This document shows, one piece after another, positions 26,840-33,829 of a stretch of DNA of 36,265 nucleotides (the stretch's first letter is position 1; every line of letters begins with the position of its first letter). This stretch comes from Bryobacterales bacterium (lineage in GTDB: Bacteria; Acidobacteriota; Terriglobia; Bryobacterales; Bryobacteraceae), in the NCBI GenBank assembly GCA_020852755.1, contig JADZAF010000139.1:1-36265 (forward strand), written 5' to 3'. The notes below the pieces were generated by a model. The model made no database searches. It worked only from the letters and a program-made list of their open reading frames with translations, and was not told the origin of the DNA. The translations under genes and the position numbers were made by a program.

Positions 26840-28992
26840 TCCCCGCCCTCCGCCGGGGTTCCGGCCACCAGCCGGGTCAGGCGTGCGACCGCCTCCTCGG
26901 CAGTCGCCGCCAGCACCTGCATGAACTCGCTCAGCAGGCACTGGCTGTGGCCGGTCTCGGCGGCCAGAGTGATGTATGGGGTCATAACGGTAGCGCGCAA
27001 AATGAAGATCCCTTCCGTGGGGTATTCGGCCGGGCCGGCGCCGGCGCGGCGAAGCAGGTCCGCGACCGCGTGCTCGGAGTAGTTGGGCAGTTGAAAACGG
27101 GTGCGCGAAAGGAAGAAGGGCTGCAAATAACTGTACCCTCCCGCGCCGGCGTCGGCCTGAATTGTCAGACGGCCGTACACCATTTCCGCCAAACGGTTCA
27201 TGCGGGCCAGGGAGCGGCTGCCCTTCTCCGCCACCACGAAGCAGACGATGTTGGTATCCGGGGGTGCGTCCGCGACCGGAACGAAGCGGTAGGCGATTTC
27301 CGTCCGGTTCGCCCTGGCCGCGTGTTCCCAGTGGATCAGCCGTTCATAAAGTTCCCGGGCGGCCAGCAGCGAGGCCCGGGCGATCTCTCCGTAGCCCGCG
27401 CGGTTGGGCGGGATCATGCGGTGCGACAGCCAGCAGGCCGCCGCCGAGGCTCCGGGCTTGGAGCCCTCGAGAATGAAGGGGCCGATGCTGGCCGGGGGAT
27501 TGTACTGCCGCGCCGGAACGTTGGCGTCCGCCGGAGTGATGTAGGGGGCCTGCTGGGTCAGGAAATGCCGGACGCGGTCGTTGCGGAAGGCGACCACCCC
27601 GCAGGGGTAGGGGATGTATCCCATCTTGTGCGGGTCCACCACGATCGACTCGGCCCGGGGGAAAGCCAGGAAGGACCGGGCCACGTGCTTGCTGCCCCAC
27701 ATCATCGAGATGGCGCGGGCGTACCTGCCCTGGCGGATCTCGAGCTTTCGTGAGGCGAACCGGTTCACCTGGTCGATACGCTCCGCTTCGCTCCCCCCCG
27801 GGCCGTTCTCGCCGATGAAGAGCGAGCGGATATAGCCGGCCCAGGCGGCGTCCACATGCAGCCAGAAGCTGGTGTGCGCTTCCTCCTCGAAGCGGCGGCG
27901 GAAATCGTCGATGCCGTGGACCGGATCGACGGAGCCCTCCTCGGTGGTCCCCGCAATCGCAACCACCGCCAGGGGAAACTGGCCGCGGCCCAGCGCGGCT
28001 TTCACTTTCTGTTCCAGGTCGCGAAGGTCCAGGCGGAAGACGCGGTCCACGTCCACCAAAACGACGTTGTCCTTGCCGAAGCCCAGGATATCGGCGGATT
28101 TCAGAACACTGTAGTGCGCGGTGCCGGAGACGAAGAGGGCGGGCGGCCACTTCGCGAAGCAGGCCAGGGCGCCGCCGTCGGCCAGGCTGAGCCCTGTCTC
28201 CCGCAGCATCTCCCAGGCGCGTCCGCTGGCCTCGGTGTCCGAAAGATTCCAACGCTGCCGGACTGCTTCAATGAACCGCAGCAGCAGAAAGGTAGCCGAG
28301 TTGGGCCTGATGCCGAGGCACTGCCTCTCATCCAGCTTCGAAAGCGGGGTGGGCGGGCCGCCCGTGCCCGGCAGCTTCACCGCGAGGTTCAGCTTGTGCT
28401 TGCACGCCGCTTCCCGGGCGGCCAGGGGGAAATAGCGGACGTTGCGCGCCACCCACAACGCTTCCAGGTTGGCCACCGTGCCGCCTCCGGTGATGTGCGC
28501 CCAGCCGAATTCCTTCCGGGTTTCGCGGTGGTGGCTGCCCGTGGCCGGCGGAGCCTGGTAGTCCAGCATCCGCAGGATATCGGCCGCCACTTCCAGTTCC
28601 CACTCCACGGTCACCGGAGCGGCCTCCGGCGTGACGTTGTTGGGGTTGTACAACATCCCGGCGAAGTAGCCCAGCACCGAGGGGATGGTCTGGTCGGAGA
28701 GCATGTGCGCGATATAGCGCGGGCTGTAAAAGGGGAAGTGGCGCCGCAGGCGGGCCAGCATCTCGGTGAGCTGCTGGAACAGTGCGTCGGTCCACTCCAG
28801 GGCCTCGCGGCGCATGCGCTGAGTGATGGTGATCTCGTCGGAAGGGTAGTAATTGCGGCGCCAGTGGAAGTAATCGCGGAGGATGTACTGGATCATCTCC
28901 TCCTCGAGGCTGGCGTTTTCGGCCTTGGGTCCCAGGAACCAGGTGCCGATTTGCTTGGTGCGGTCGCGCGCGGCTGGCTTTGGCCCGTTCAC
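26815..28992 (-). CDS. PLP-dependent group II decarboxylase, tyrosine-decarboxylase-like
   Basis: The 725-residue protein aligns by eye with enterococcal tyrosine decarboxylase along its length: GPKAENASLEEE, RRNYYPSDE, YNPNNVTPEAAP, WAHITGGGTVANLEALWVARN, VAIAGTTEEGSVDP, ILEGSKPGASAAACWL and ILRATVMTPYI. The PLP lysine is K456 in VDPHKMGYIPYPCG, and the cofactor-contacting H379-V-D381 lies in WLHVDAAWAGYIRS. It is about 100 residues longer than TyrDC, mainly from an extended C-terminus. The substrate may be tyrosine or another amino acid; this cannot be told from the motifs. The GTG start has GGGAG six bases upstream. The next gene, an MFS carrier, overlaps by 25 bases, so substrate or product transport may be coupled. 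Confidence 0.87.
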   Translation of the reverse strand: MNGPKPAARDRTKQIGTWFLGPKAENASLEEEMIQYILRDYFHWRRNYYPSDEITITQRMRREALEWTDALFQQLTEMLARLRRHFPFYSPRYIAHMLSDQTIPSVLGYFAGMLYNPNNVTPEAAPVTVEWELEVAADILRMLDYQAPPATGSHHRETRKEFGWAHITGGGTVANLEALWVARNVRYFPLAAREAACKHKLNLAVKLPGTGGPPTPLSKLDERQCLGIRPNSATFLLLRFIEAVRQRWNLSDTEASGRAWEMLRETGLSLADGGALACFAKWPPALFVSGTAHYSVLKSADILGFGKDNVVLVDVDRVFRLDLRDLEQKVKAALGRGQFPLAVVAIAGTTEEGSVDPVHGIDDFRRRFEEEAHTSFWLHVDAAWAGYIRSLFIGENGPGGSEAERIDQVNRFASRKLEIRQGRYARAISMMWGSKHVARSFLAFPRAESIVVDPHKMGYIPYPCGVVAFRNDRVRHFLTQQAPYITPADANVPARQYNPPASIGPFILEGSKPGASAAACWLSHRMIPPNRAGYGEIARASLLAARELYERLIHWEHAARANRTEIAYRFVPVADAPPDTNIVCFVVAEKGSRSLARMNRLAEMVYGRLTIQADAGAGGYSYLQPFFLSRTRFQLPNYSEHAVADLLRRAGAGPAEYPTEGIFILRATVMTPYITLAAETGHSQCLLSEFMQVLAATAEEAVARLTRLVAGTPAEGGECQPQRSR

Positions 28993-29009
28993 AGGCTGCT
29001 CCCACGCCG

Positions 29010-29017
29010 ATTCTATA
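29010..29017 (-). promoter_or_regulatory. Possible -10 box of the decarboxylase-MFS unit
   Basis: The minus strand reads TATAGAAT here, containing TAGAAT (5 of 6 against the -10 consensus), 18 bases before the GTG start at 28992. No -35 box at normal spacing is recognisable. The 61-base gap to the preceding oxidoreductase gene is the widest in this group of minus-strand genes, so a separate promoter is plausible. Confidence 0.3.
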
Positions 29018-29053
29018 CCGGCCGCCTGTCAGGCCGCCGGAACGAGCGCCGCG

Positions 29054-30496
29054 TCACCCTACCTGCCATGGCTTGCGCATGGGACGCCGGATCATCCTGC
29101 GCGCGGCCTCGTTGCCCGCGATGGTCCGCTCCTTCGGATCCCACCGCACCGGCCGGCCGGTCCGTATGGCAAGCTCGGCCAACTGGCTCACCATGTCGGA
29201 GCGGAAGGCGCTCTCGATACCGTCCACCACGGGACTGCCGGTCCGGATCGCCCGGATCCAGTTCTGATGATGGCCCGCGGTCAGGGTCTGCTGAAAGCCC
29301 TTGGGCAAGCCCTCGGGGATGCCTTCCAGGGCGCTCGAGGCGGCCTGGATCTCATTCGGGCCGATAACCGAATCCATCAGCGACGCCGGCCGGGTCAGGA
29401 CCTTGCCGTAGTTGATGACTACCCACCCTTCCGTCCCCACGAAGACCGACCCATTCGGCATCCGGGTGATGTCCGCCCCGGAGGCGTCCCGGCCCCAGAC
29501 GTGCGCGGGGTGCGGTGCATCGGGCAGGTCGTGATAGGTGTTGGAGTCCATGAAGTCCATCACCAGGCCGTCGGCCCAGGTACAGCGCACGTTCCACTGG
29601 CAGGCGGTATCGAAGAGGCCGCTGGTCGGGAACTCACCGGAGCCTTCGTACAGCACCGGCGGATCTTCGCGTCCCACGGCGTCGGCCCAACGCTGCACCT
29701 GATCGAGTGGATGCGCGGCCCAGTTGGCGATGTTCCCCAGGGAGTAATCGGCCACATAGTAGATGGCGTTCCTGCCGTTGCTGCCCTGGAGGCAGCGGTC
29801 GGCGCAGAACGGCTTGAGGGGCGCCGGGCCCAGCCACATGTCGTAGTCGAAACCCGGCGGGACGGGAATCACCGGGGTGGCCGAGCCGCCGGTGGCCGAA
29901 GGCGGGCTCACCGCATAGATTTTCCGGACCTTGCCGATCCGGCCGTTCAACACCAGCTCGATGCCCTTCTTCGCCTCGGGAAAGGCGCGCAGCTCGGCGC
30001 CGTACTGAAACACTTTCCCGTACTTCCGAACCGCCTTCAGCGCAGCCAGATCCTGCTCGATGCTGACGCCCAGCGGCTTCTCGCAATGCACGTGCTTGCC
30101 CGCCTTGAGCGCCGGGATCAGCATGGAGACGTGCCAGTGGTCGGGTGAGGCGATGTAGACGGCGTCGATGTCCTTTTGGGCGAGCAGCTCGCGGAAGTCG
30201 CGGTACATGCGGATGCCGCGGTTGGGCCGGCCCTGGTCCGCGTACTGTTTTTCGAGTGCCGCCTTCGCGCTCAGCCGCCGGCTCTCCTGGGCGTCGCACA
30301 GAGCGGTGATCACGGCATTGTCGAAGGACGGGTACTGCCGGGTTTCGAAGACCGCCCGGCCGCCACTGGCGATAATCCCGACCGTGACGCGGTCGCTGGG
30401 CGGGGTCGCCGCCCTGCCCAGCGCCCGTGACGAGACAATGGAGAGGCCGCCGAGGAACGCGCGGCGGCTCGGCTGCCGCCGGAGCAGTTCGCTCAT
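29054..30496 (-). CDS. Tat-exported Gfo/Idh/MocA family oxidoreductase
   Basis: This 480-residue predicted NAD(P)-dependent sugar dehydrogenase or isomerase carries the twin-arginine signal PSRRAFLGGL at about 9-18. The Rossmann start is RVTVGIIASGGRA at 36-48. The catalytic-region signature ASPDHWHVSMLIPALKAGKHVHCEKPL includes E139-K140-P141. ADYSLGNIANWAAHPLDQVQRW belongs to the C-terminal alpha/beta domain of the long Gfo subgroup common in Planctomycetes and Acidobacteria. The substrate is unknown. The ATG follows the stop of the enolase-like gene by one base, so the two are in one operon. Confidence 0.88.
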   Translation of the reverse strand: MSELLRRQPSRRAFLGGLSIVSSRALGRAATPPSDRVTVGIIASGGRAVFETRQYPSFDNAVITALCDAQESRRLSAKAALEKQYADQGRPNRGIRMYRDFRELLAQKDIDAVYIASPDHWHVSMLIPALKAGKHVHCEKPLGVSIEQDLAALKAVRKYGKVFQYGAELRAFPEAKKGIELVLNGRIGKVRKIYAVSPPSATGGSATPVIPVPPGFDYDMWLGPAPLKPFCADRCLQGSNGRNAIYYVADYSLGNIANWAAHPLDQVQRWADAVGREDPPVLYEGSGEFPTSGLFDTACQWNVRCTWADGLVMDFMDSNTYHDLPDAPHPAHVWGRDASGADITRMPNGSVFVGTEGWVVINYGKVLTRPASLMDSVIGPNEIQAASSALEGIPEGLPKGFQQTLTAGHHQNWIRAIRTGSPVVDGIESAFRSDMVSQLAELAIRTGRPVRWDPKERTIAGNEAARRMIRRPMRKPWQVG

Positions 30497-30497
30497 G

Positions 30498-31655
30498 CTA
30501 CTTCACCTGGTAGCGCCGCACCGCGTCTTCATCCAGTTCCACGCCGAGGCCTGGCCGGTCGGGCACGTGCGCGTAACTCTCCCGGATATCGATGGGCTTC
30601 ACCAGCAGGTCGTCCACCCGCTGGTAGCTGAGGATATCGCTGGGCAGGGTGCAGGTCGCCGCCGCGGCACAGGAGTGCATCATGGCCGCATCTAAAATTC
30701 CCAGTTCGTGCCCCGAGCCGTGCCACACCGGCTTCCCCGCCGCGCCCGCCAGGTAGGCGTTCCAGACGAAGCTGGCCATGCTGGGCGCGGGTCCCGTGTT
30801 GAACATGGCGCAAGCGTCCTCCTTGATGGCCTGGATCATGGCGCGCGGGCTGCCCAGGTGCAGCGCGATCGGCGACTTCAACTGCTTGCGAAGGGTGCGA
30901 TACCCGGCCAGATCTTTCTTCTCGATGGGATCCTCGATCACCTGCACGTTGCCGATGGCGTCCAATCCCTTGCCGATGGGCAGGAACTCCCCGACACTCT
31001 TGATGTGCGAGTTAAAGTCGACCGTGATCTTCAGCTTGGGCGAGACGGAGGCCACCGCCTCGACGGCCTTGACAATGGGGTCCCCGGTGCGGCCTTTCAC
31101 CTTGATCCCCTGGAACCCGCCCTTGAGGGCCCGTTCGGCCACCCTGCGGATGTCGGTTGGATTCTTCCTTCCGCACCAGTAGTTCACCAGCACGCGGGGC
31201 TGCGCCAAACCGCCCAGCAACTGGTATACCGGCCAGCCGAGCGCCTTGCCGACGGCATCGTAGAAAGCCATTTCGAAGCCGCCGTAGCCGGCGCGTCCGG
31301 GCAGTTCCAGCCGGGTGAGGTTGAAGTCCATGATGTTCTTGCCGGTGATGAAATCGGCATTCTGCCGCACCGGCGCTTCCGGCAGTTCCCGGCTGGTCTC
31401 CCCGATGCCGACGATACCGGAGTCCGTGTGCACCTTCAGGATGAATTTGTGAAGCGAGGGGAACTCGGTCAATCCGTCGGGCCCCAGTTCCGGACTGCTG
31501 ATGATATCGGGCTGCATGGGAACCACGACCTTGAAGATCTCCACCCTGGTGATCTTGAGCCGCTCGCTGCGTCCCGCGGCCCGCAATGGAACGGCGGCCA
31601 GACCGGCCAGGCCGGCGGCCGTCCCCAGCACCTGACGGCGTGAATATGCTGGCAT
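30498..31655 (-). CDS. Tat-exported enolase-superfamily (mandelate racemase/muconate lactonizing-like) protein
   Basis: From the ATG at 31655 (a GTG at 31664 is also in frame) the protein has 385 residues; GGGAGG about 10 bases upstream supports the ATG. The N-terminus SRRQVLGTAAGLAGLAAVPL is a twin-arginine signal. The enolase capping domain is followed by a barrel with the K-x-K motif (K185, K187 in GIKVKG). Metal-ligand candidates are D213 (TVDFNS) and E241 (VIEDPIE). At the end of the fifth strand, where an acidic third ligand is expected, the sequence is IALHLGSP (His266). A histidine-rich WHGSGHELG follows at about 311-319. The relation to sugar-acid dehydratases is only general. It lies between the amidohydrolase and oxidoreductase genes. 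Confidence 0.85.
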   Translation of the reverse strand: MPAYSRRQVLGTAAGLAGLAAVPLRAAGRSERLKITRVEIFKVVVPMQPDIISSPELGPDGLTEFPSLHKFILKVHTDSGIVGIGETSRELPEAPVRQNADFITGKNIMDFNLTRLELPGRAGYGGFEMAFYDAVGKALGWPVYQLLGGLAQPRVLVNYWCGRKNPTDIRRVAERALKGGFQGIKVKGRTGDPIVKAVEAVASVSPKLKITVDFNSHIKSVGEFLPIGKGLDAIGNVQVIEDPIEKKDLAGYRTLRKQLKSPIALHLGSPRAMIQAIKEDACAMFNTGPAPSMASFVWNAYLAGAAGKPVWHGSGHELGILDAAMMHSCAAAATCTLPSDILSYQRVDDLLVKPIDIRESYAHVPDRPGLGVELDEDAVRRYQVK

Positions 31656-31689
31656 GTATCGCACTCCTCCCTGCCTCGCGGCGAGAGCA

Positions 31690-32529
31690 TTATGACAGAT
31701 TCAGCAAACCCAGCGTGTTCCGCTCGACGATTCCGTCCAGCACGTCAGACGGGATCCGGGGCAAGCCGGAGCTGCCGGTGATCCGGTTGGCGTTGCGCAC
31801 GGCGTCCGCCGAAACGCCCGGTTGCGTGAAGGGATAGTCGGAACCGAACAGCAGTTTGTGGGCCGCCCCGTATTCGACTGCCGACATGAGAGCGTTGTAG
31901 AACTGCCAGGGGCGGTAGTACAGCGCCGAGACATCCGCGTAGAAGTTGGGTTGCTTGCGGATCAGAACCACCGTCTCCTCGATCCAGGGGTGGCCCATAT
32001 GCGCGATGACCATCACCAGGCCGGGGTAGTGCAGGGCCACCTCCTCCAACTGAACCGGCAGAGCGTACTTCAAGGGGGCCTTGGCGAAGAAGGTCGTGCC
32101 CTGGTGGATCAGAATGGGCAGGCCGTTCTTTTGGCAGTAGTCGTAGACCGGCAGCATGCGCTCGTCCATCACGTGATAGTTCTGATAGATGGGCGCCAGC
32201 TTCACCCCCTGGAACTTCAGATCCTCGATCCCCCGCCGCAGTTCATCCAGGTAGCCCGGCTCGTGAGGGTCGACAGCCACGAAGCCGATCAGCTTCTCCG
32301 GGTGCCGGCTGACGTAATCCGCCACGAAATCGTTGGGCACCACCAGCCCGGTATGGCGCGCCGAAAATCCGAACACGATCGCCTTGTCTACCGCTTGCAT
32401 GGCCTGCCAGTGCTGTTCCGCGGTAGTTTCCAGCAGGCACGGATCCCTGATGACCCGCAAGGCGTCCTGCTGCGCTTCCTCCGTCCAGTGCGCGCGTTTC
32501 CAGACGTGGGTGTGACAATCGACGATCAT
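31690..32529 (-). CDS. Amidohydrolase-2 family metal-dependent hydrolase/decarboxylase
   Basis: The 279-residue TIM-barrel protein begins with the metal-binding H6-x-H8 of VDCHTHVW. Further ligands are visible as His142 (LIHQGT), His177/His180 (VIAHMGHPW) and Asp231 (LLFGSDYPF). This pattern is typical of amidohydrolase family 2 (PF04909), which includes aromatic-acid decarboxylases (ACMSD-like) and lactonases. It is cytoplasmic, with no signal peptide, unlike the next two gene products. The ATG at 32529 follows a GGGGG-rich leader that forms an inverted repeat. The gene leads a minus-strand group with the enolase-like and oxidoreductase genes; the pathway is not identified. Confidence 0.88.
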   Translation of the reverse strand: MIVDCHTHVWKRAHWTEEAQQDALRVIRDPCLLETTAEQHWQAMQAVDKAIVFGFSARHTGLVVPNDFVADYVSRHPEKLIGFVAVDPHEPGYLDELRRGIEDLKFQGVKLAPIYQNYHVMDERMLPVYDYCQKNGLPILIHQGTTFFAKAPLKYALPVQLEEVALHYPGLVMVIAHMGHPWIEETVVLIRKQPNFYADVSALYYRPWQFYNALMSAVEYGAAHKLLFGSDYPFTQPGVSADAVRNANRITGSSGLPRIPSDVLDGIVERNTLGLLNLS

Positions 32530-32872
32530 TCCGCTATCCCCCTTACCACAACATGATAGTAGCGGCTATGGGGGCGAGCGTGCAGAACCGCGGCTGGAAA
32601 GACGGGCCGCCGCAAGAGGGGAAAGCGCCCAAGCGTAGCCTGCTTCACGATCTGCGCGGCGAGGCCCGGTTGATTTCGTGCATGGGCGGTGGTTTTGAGC
32701 CACCGGGGCGGGTGGTGGGCATCGGCCTGCAACCGCGAGGACAGGCGGATCTGCTGCCAAGGTGTTGATAGGACGTCCCTAAAGTTGCTTTCCGCGCCCG
32801 CAATCCCTCTTCCGGTTTGGCGCGGGAAATGCAAAGCCCCTTGAGGAAATCGGAAACCGAAAGGAGTACGCC
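32530..32872. other. 343-base intergenic region with possible structured RNA
   Basis: No reading frame here looks coding. An inverted repeat lies at 32531-32565: CCGCTATC with GATAG-ta-GCGG, just ahead of the amidohydrolase start. Downstream, complementary segments could form a folded RNA: GGCTA (32564-32568) with TAGCC (32636-32640), GGGCG with CGCCC inside it, and GATCTGC (32649-32655) with GCGGATC (32745-32751) enclosing AGGCC/GGCCT and CGGTGG/CCACCG. A further bulged hairpin lies at 32789-32798 with 32819-32829. No known RNA family was recognised. AAAGGAG just before 32873 is the ribosome-binding site of the next gene. Confidence 0.4.
32531..32565 (-). promoter_or_regulatory. Inverted repeat in the leader of the amidohydrolase gene
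   Basis: On the minus strand CCGC-ta-CTATC is followed 16 bases later by GATAGCGG, which ends one base before the ATG at 32529. The 3' arm overlaps the purine-rich ribosome-binding region. In RNA it could hide the start site; in DNA it could bind a regulator. The arm has a two-base bulge, so the match is imperfect. Confidence 0.45.
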
Positions 32873-33229
32873 ATGAAGACCAAGACGATGCTTCTCCTTC
32901 TGCTGGCGGCCGCAGTACCGGCGATGGCGGAGACGGGCGTTTCCATCGGAATTCATTTGGGCGGCGGCTACGGCTATTACCCGCCCCCACCTCCACCGGT
33001 ACTCTACGCGCCGCCCTGTCCGGGACCGGGCTACGTTTGGGTTCCCGGATACTGGTATCCCGTCGGGCCGCGTTATTACTGGCGCCACGGATACTGGACG
33101 CCGCCCCGGCACCGCGGCTGGCACAAGGGCCCGAAATACCGGTACCAGGATGCATGGGGCCGGGGGATGAAGTACCGCGGCTACGACGATCGCGAGTGGC
33201 GAGGCCGCCGGCGCGGCTATCGCCGGTAA
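32873..33229 (+). CDS. Small secreted Tyr/Trp/Pro-rich protein (YXWGXW-like repeats)
   Basis: The 118-residue protein has a clear signal peptide (KTKTMLLLLLAAAVPAMAE, cleavage near residue 20). The mature part is rich in Gly, Tyr, Pro, Trp and Arg. It contains a PPPPPP run and two repeats of the form YVWVPGYWYP and YYWRHGYWTPP. These resemble the YXWGXW/W-x-x-G-Y-W repeats of short extracytoplasmic proteins of unknown function, sometimes proposed as envelope components. The end is strongly basic (REWRGRRRGYRR). AAAGGAG lies 7 bases before the ATG. A periplasmic or surface structural role is inference. Confidence 0.8.
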   Translation: MKTKTMLLLLLAAAVPAMAETGVSIGIHLGGGYGYYPPPPPPVLYAPPCPGPGYVWVPGYWYPVGPRYYWRHGYWTPPRHRGWHKGPKYRYQDAWGRGMKYRGYDDREWRGRRRGYRR

Positions 33230-33275
33230 AGCACCGGTTTGACTCCCGGGCCGGCGGGGAAGTAGACTCGTACGA

Positions 33276-33755
33276 ATGCGGGTTGTCATGCGGCGGGGAA
33301 TCCTCGCCGTTGCGCTGATGGTTCCCTTACAGGCTGGCGCTCAGCCGGGCCCGCCCCTTCCCAGCGACTGGAAGGCCGTCGAATCGATTCCCGCCGGCAG
33401 CCGGGTGGCGGTGCGTCTTCACAGCGGGCAGAAGATCGGCGGCCGTGTCACTGGAGCGTCCGAGGGAGCCCTGGTGGTCGCGGACGGCCGGGGCCGGCAA
33501 CGCCTGGAGCGAGACACGATCAGCCGCGTTTATCGCCTGACCAGCCGGCAGCGGAGACGCACGTTGATCGGAATGGCCATCGGGGCGGGAATCGGACTCG
33601 TTACGGGCGCGGCTTTCTACCGGCGCGGCGACTTCGAGCCCACCGTGGTGCCTGCGTTCGGACTCATCGGAGGCGGCACAGGAGCGCTGGCGGGCGCTTT
33701 GGCCGGCCTGCGGCGCCATCAGGTCCTGGTTTACGCCGCTTCGCCCGCGCCCTGA
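33276..33755 (+). CDS. Exported or membrane protein of unknown function
   Basis: This 159-residue protein has a hydrophobic N-terminal segment (GILAVALMVPLQAGAQ) that looks like a signal peptide. A beta-rich region (about 32-85, WKAVESIPAGSRVAVRLHSG) of the kind seen in small Sm-like proteins follows. The C-terminal part is hydrophobic and Gly-rich (about 96-150), with GMAIGAGIGLVTGAAF and GLIGGGTGALAGALAG resembling glycine-zipper membrane segments. I do not recognise a characterised family. The ATG at 33276 and one at 33288 are both possible; no strong Shine-Dalgarno separates them. It lies 46 bases after the Tyr/Trp-rich gene on the same strand. Confidence 0.7.
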   Translation: MRVVMRRGILAVALMVPLQAGAQPGPPLPSDWKAVESIPAGSRVAVRLHSGQKIGGRVTGASEGALVVADGRGRQRLERDTISRVYRLTSRQRRRTLIGMAIGAGIGLVTGAAFYRRGDFEPTVVPAFGLIGGGTGALAGALAGLRRHQVLVYAASPAP

Positions 33756-33829
33756 TCCCGTTCGACAACCACCCCCGGTCTATGCCAACCTAGTCGTTTA
33801 CTCTTCCCCAGGGGAGTTGTATTCATCCC

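Noticed and set aside
26840..26941. Upstream extension of the MFS frame to 26941
   Set aside because: The extra 34 residues are Gly/Arg-rich, lie inside the decarboxylase gene, and precede a normal ATG with a family-like N-terminus.
32553..32768. 71-codon plus-strand frame in the 32530-32872 gap
   Set aside because: No ribosome-binding site or recognisable domain; it coincides with the proposed RNA stems, which explain the sequence better.
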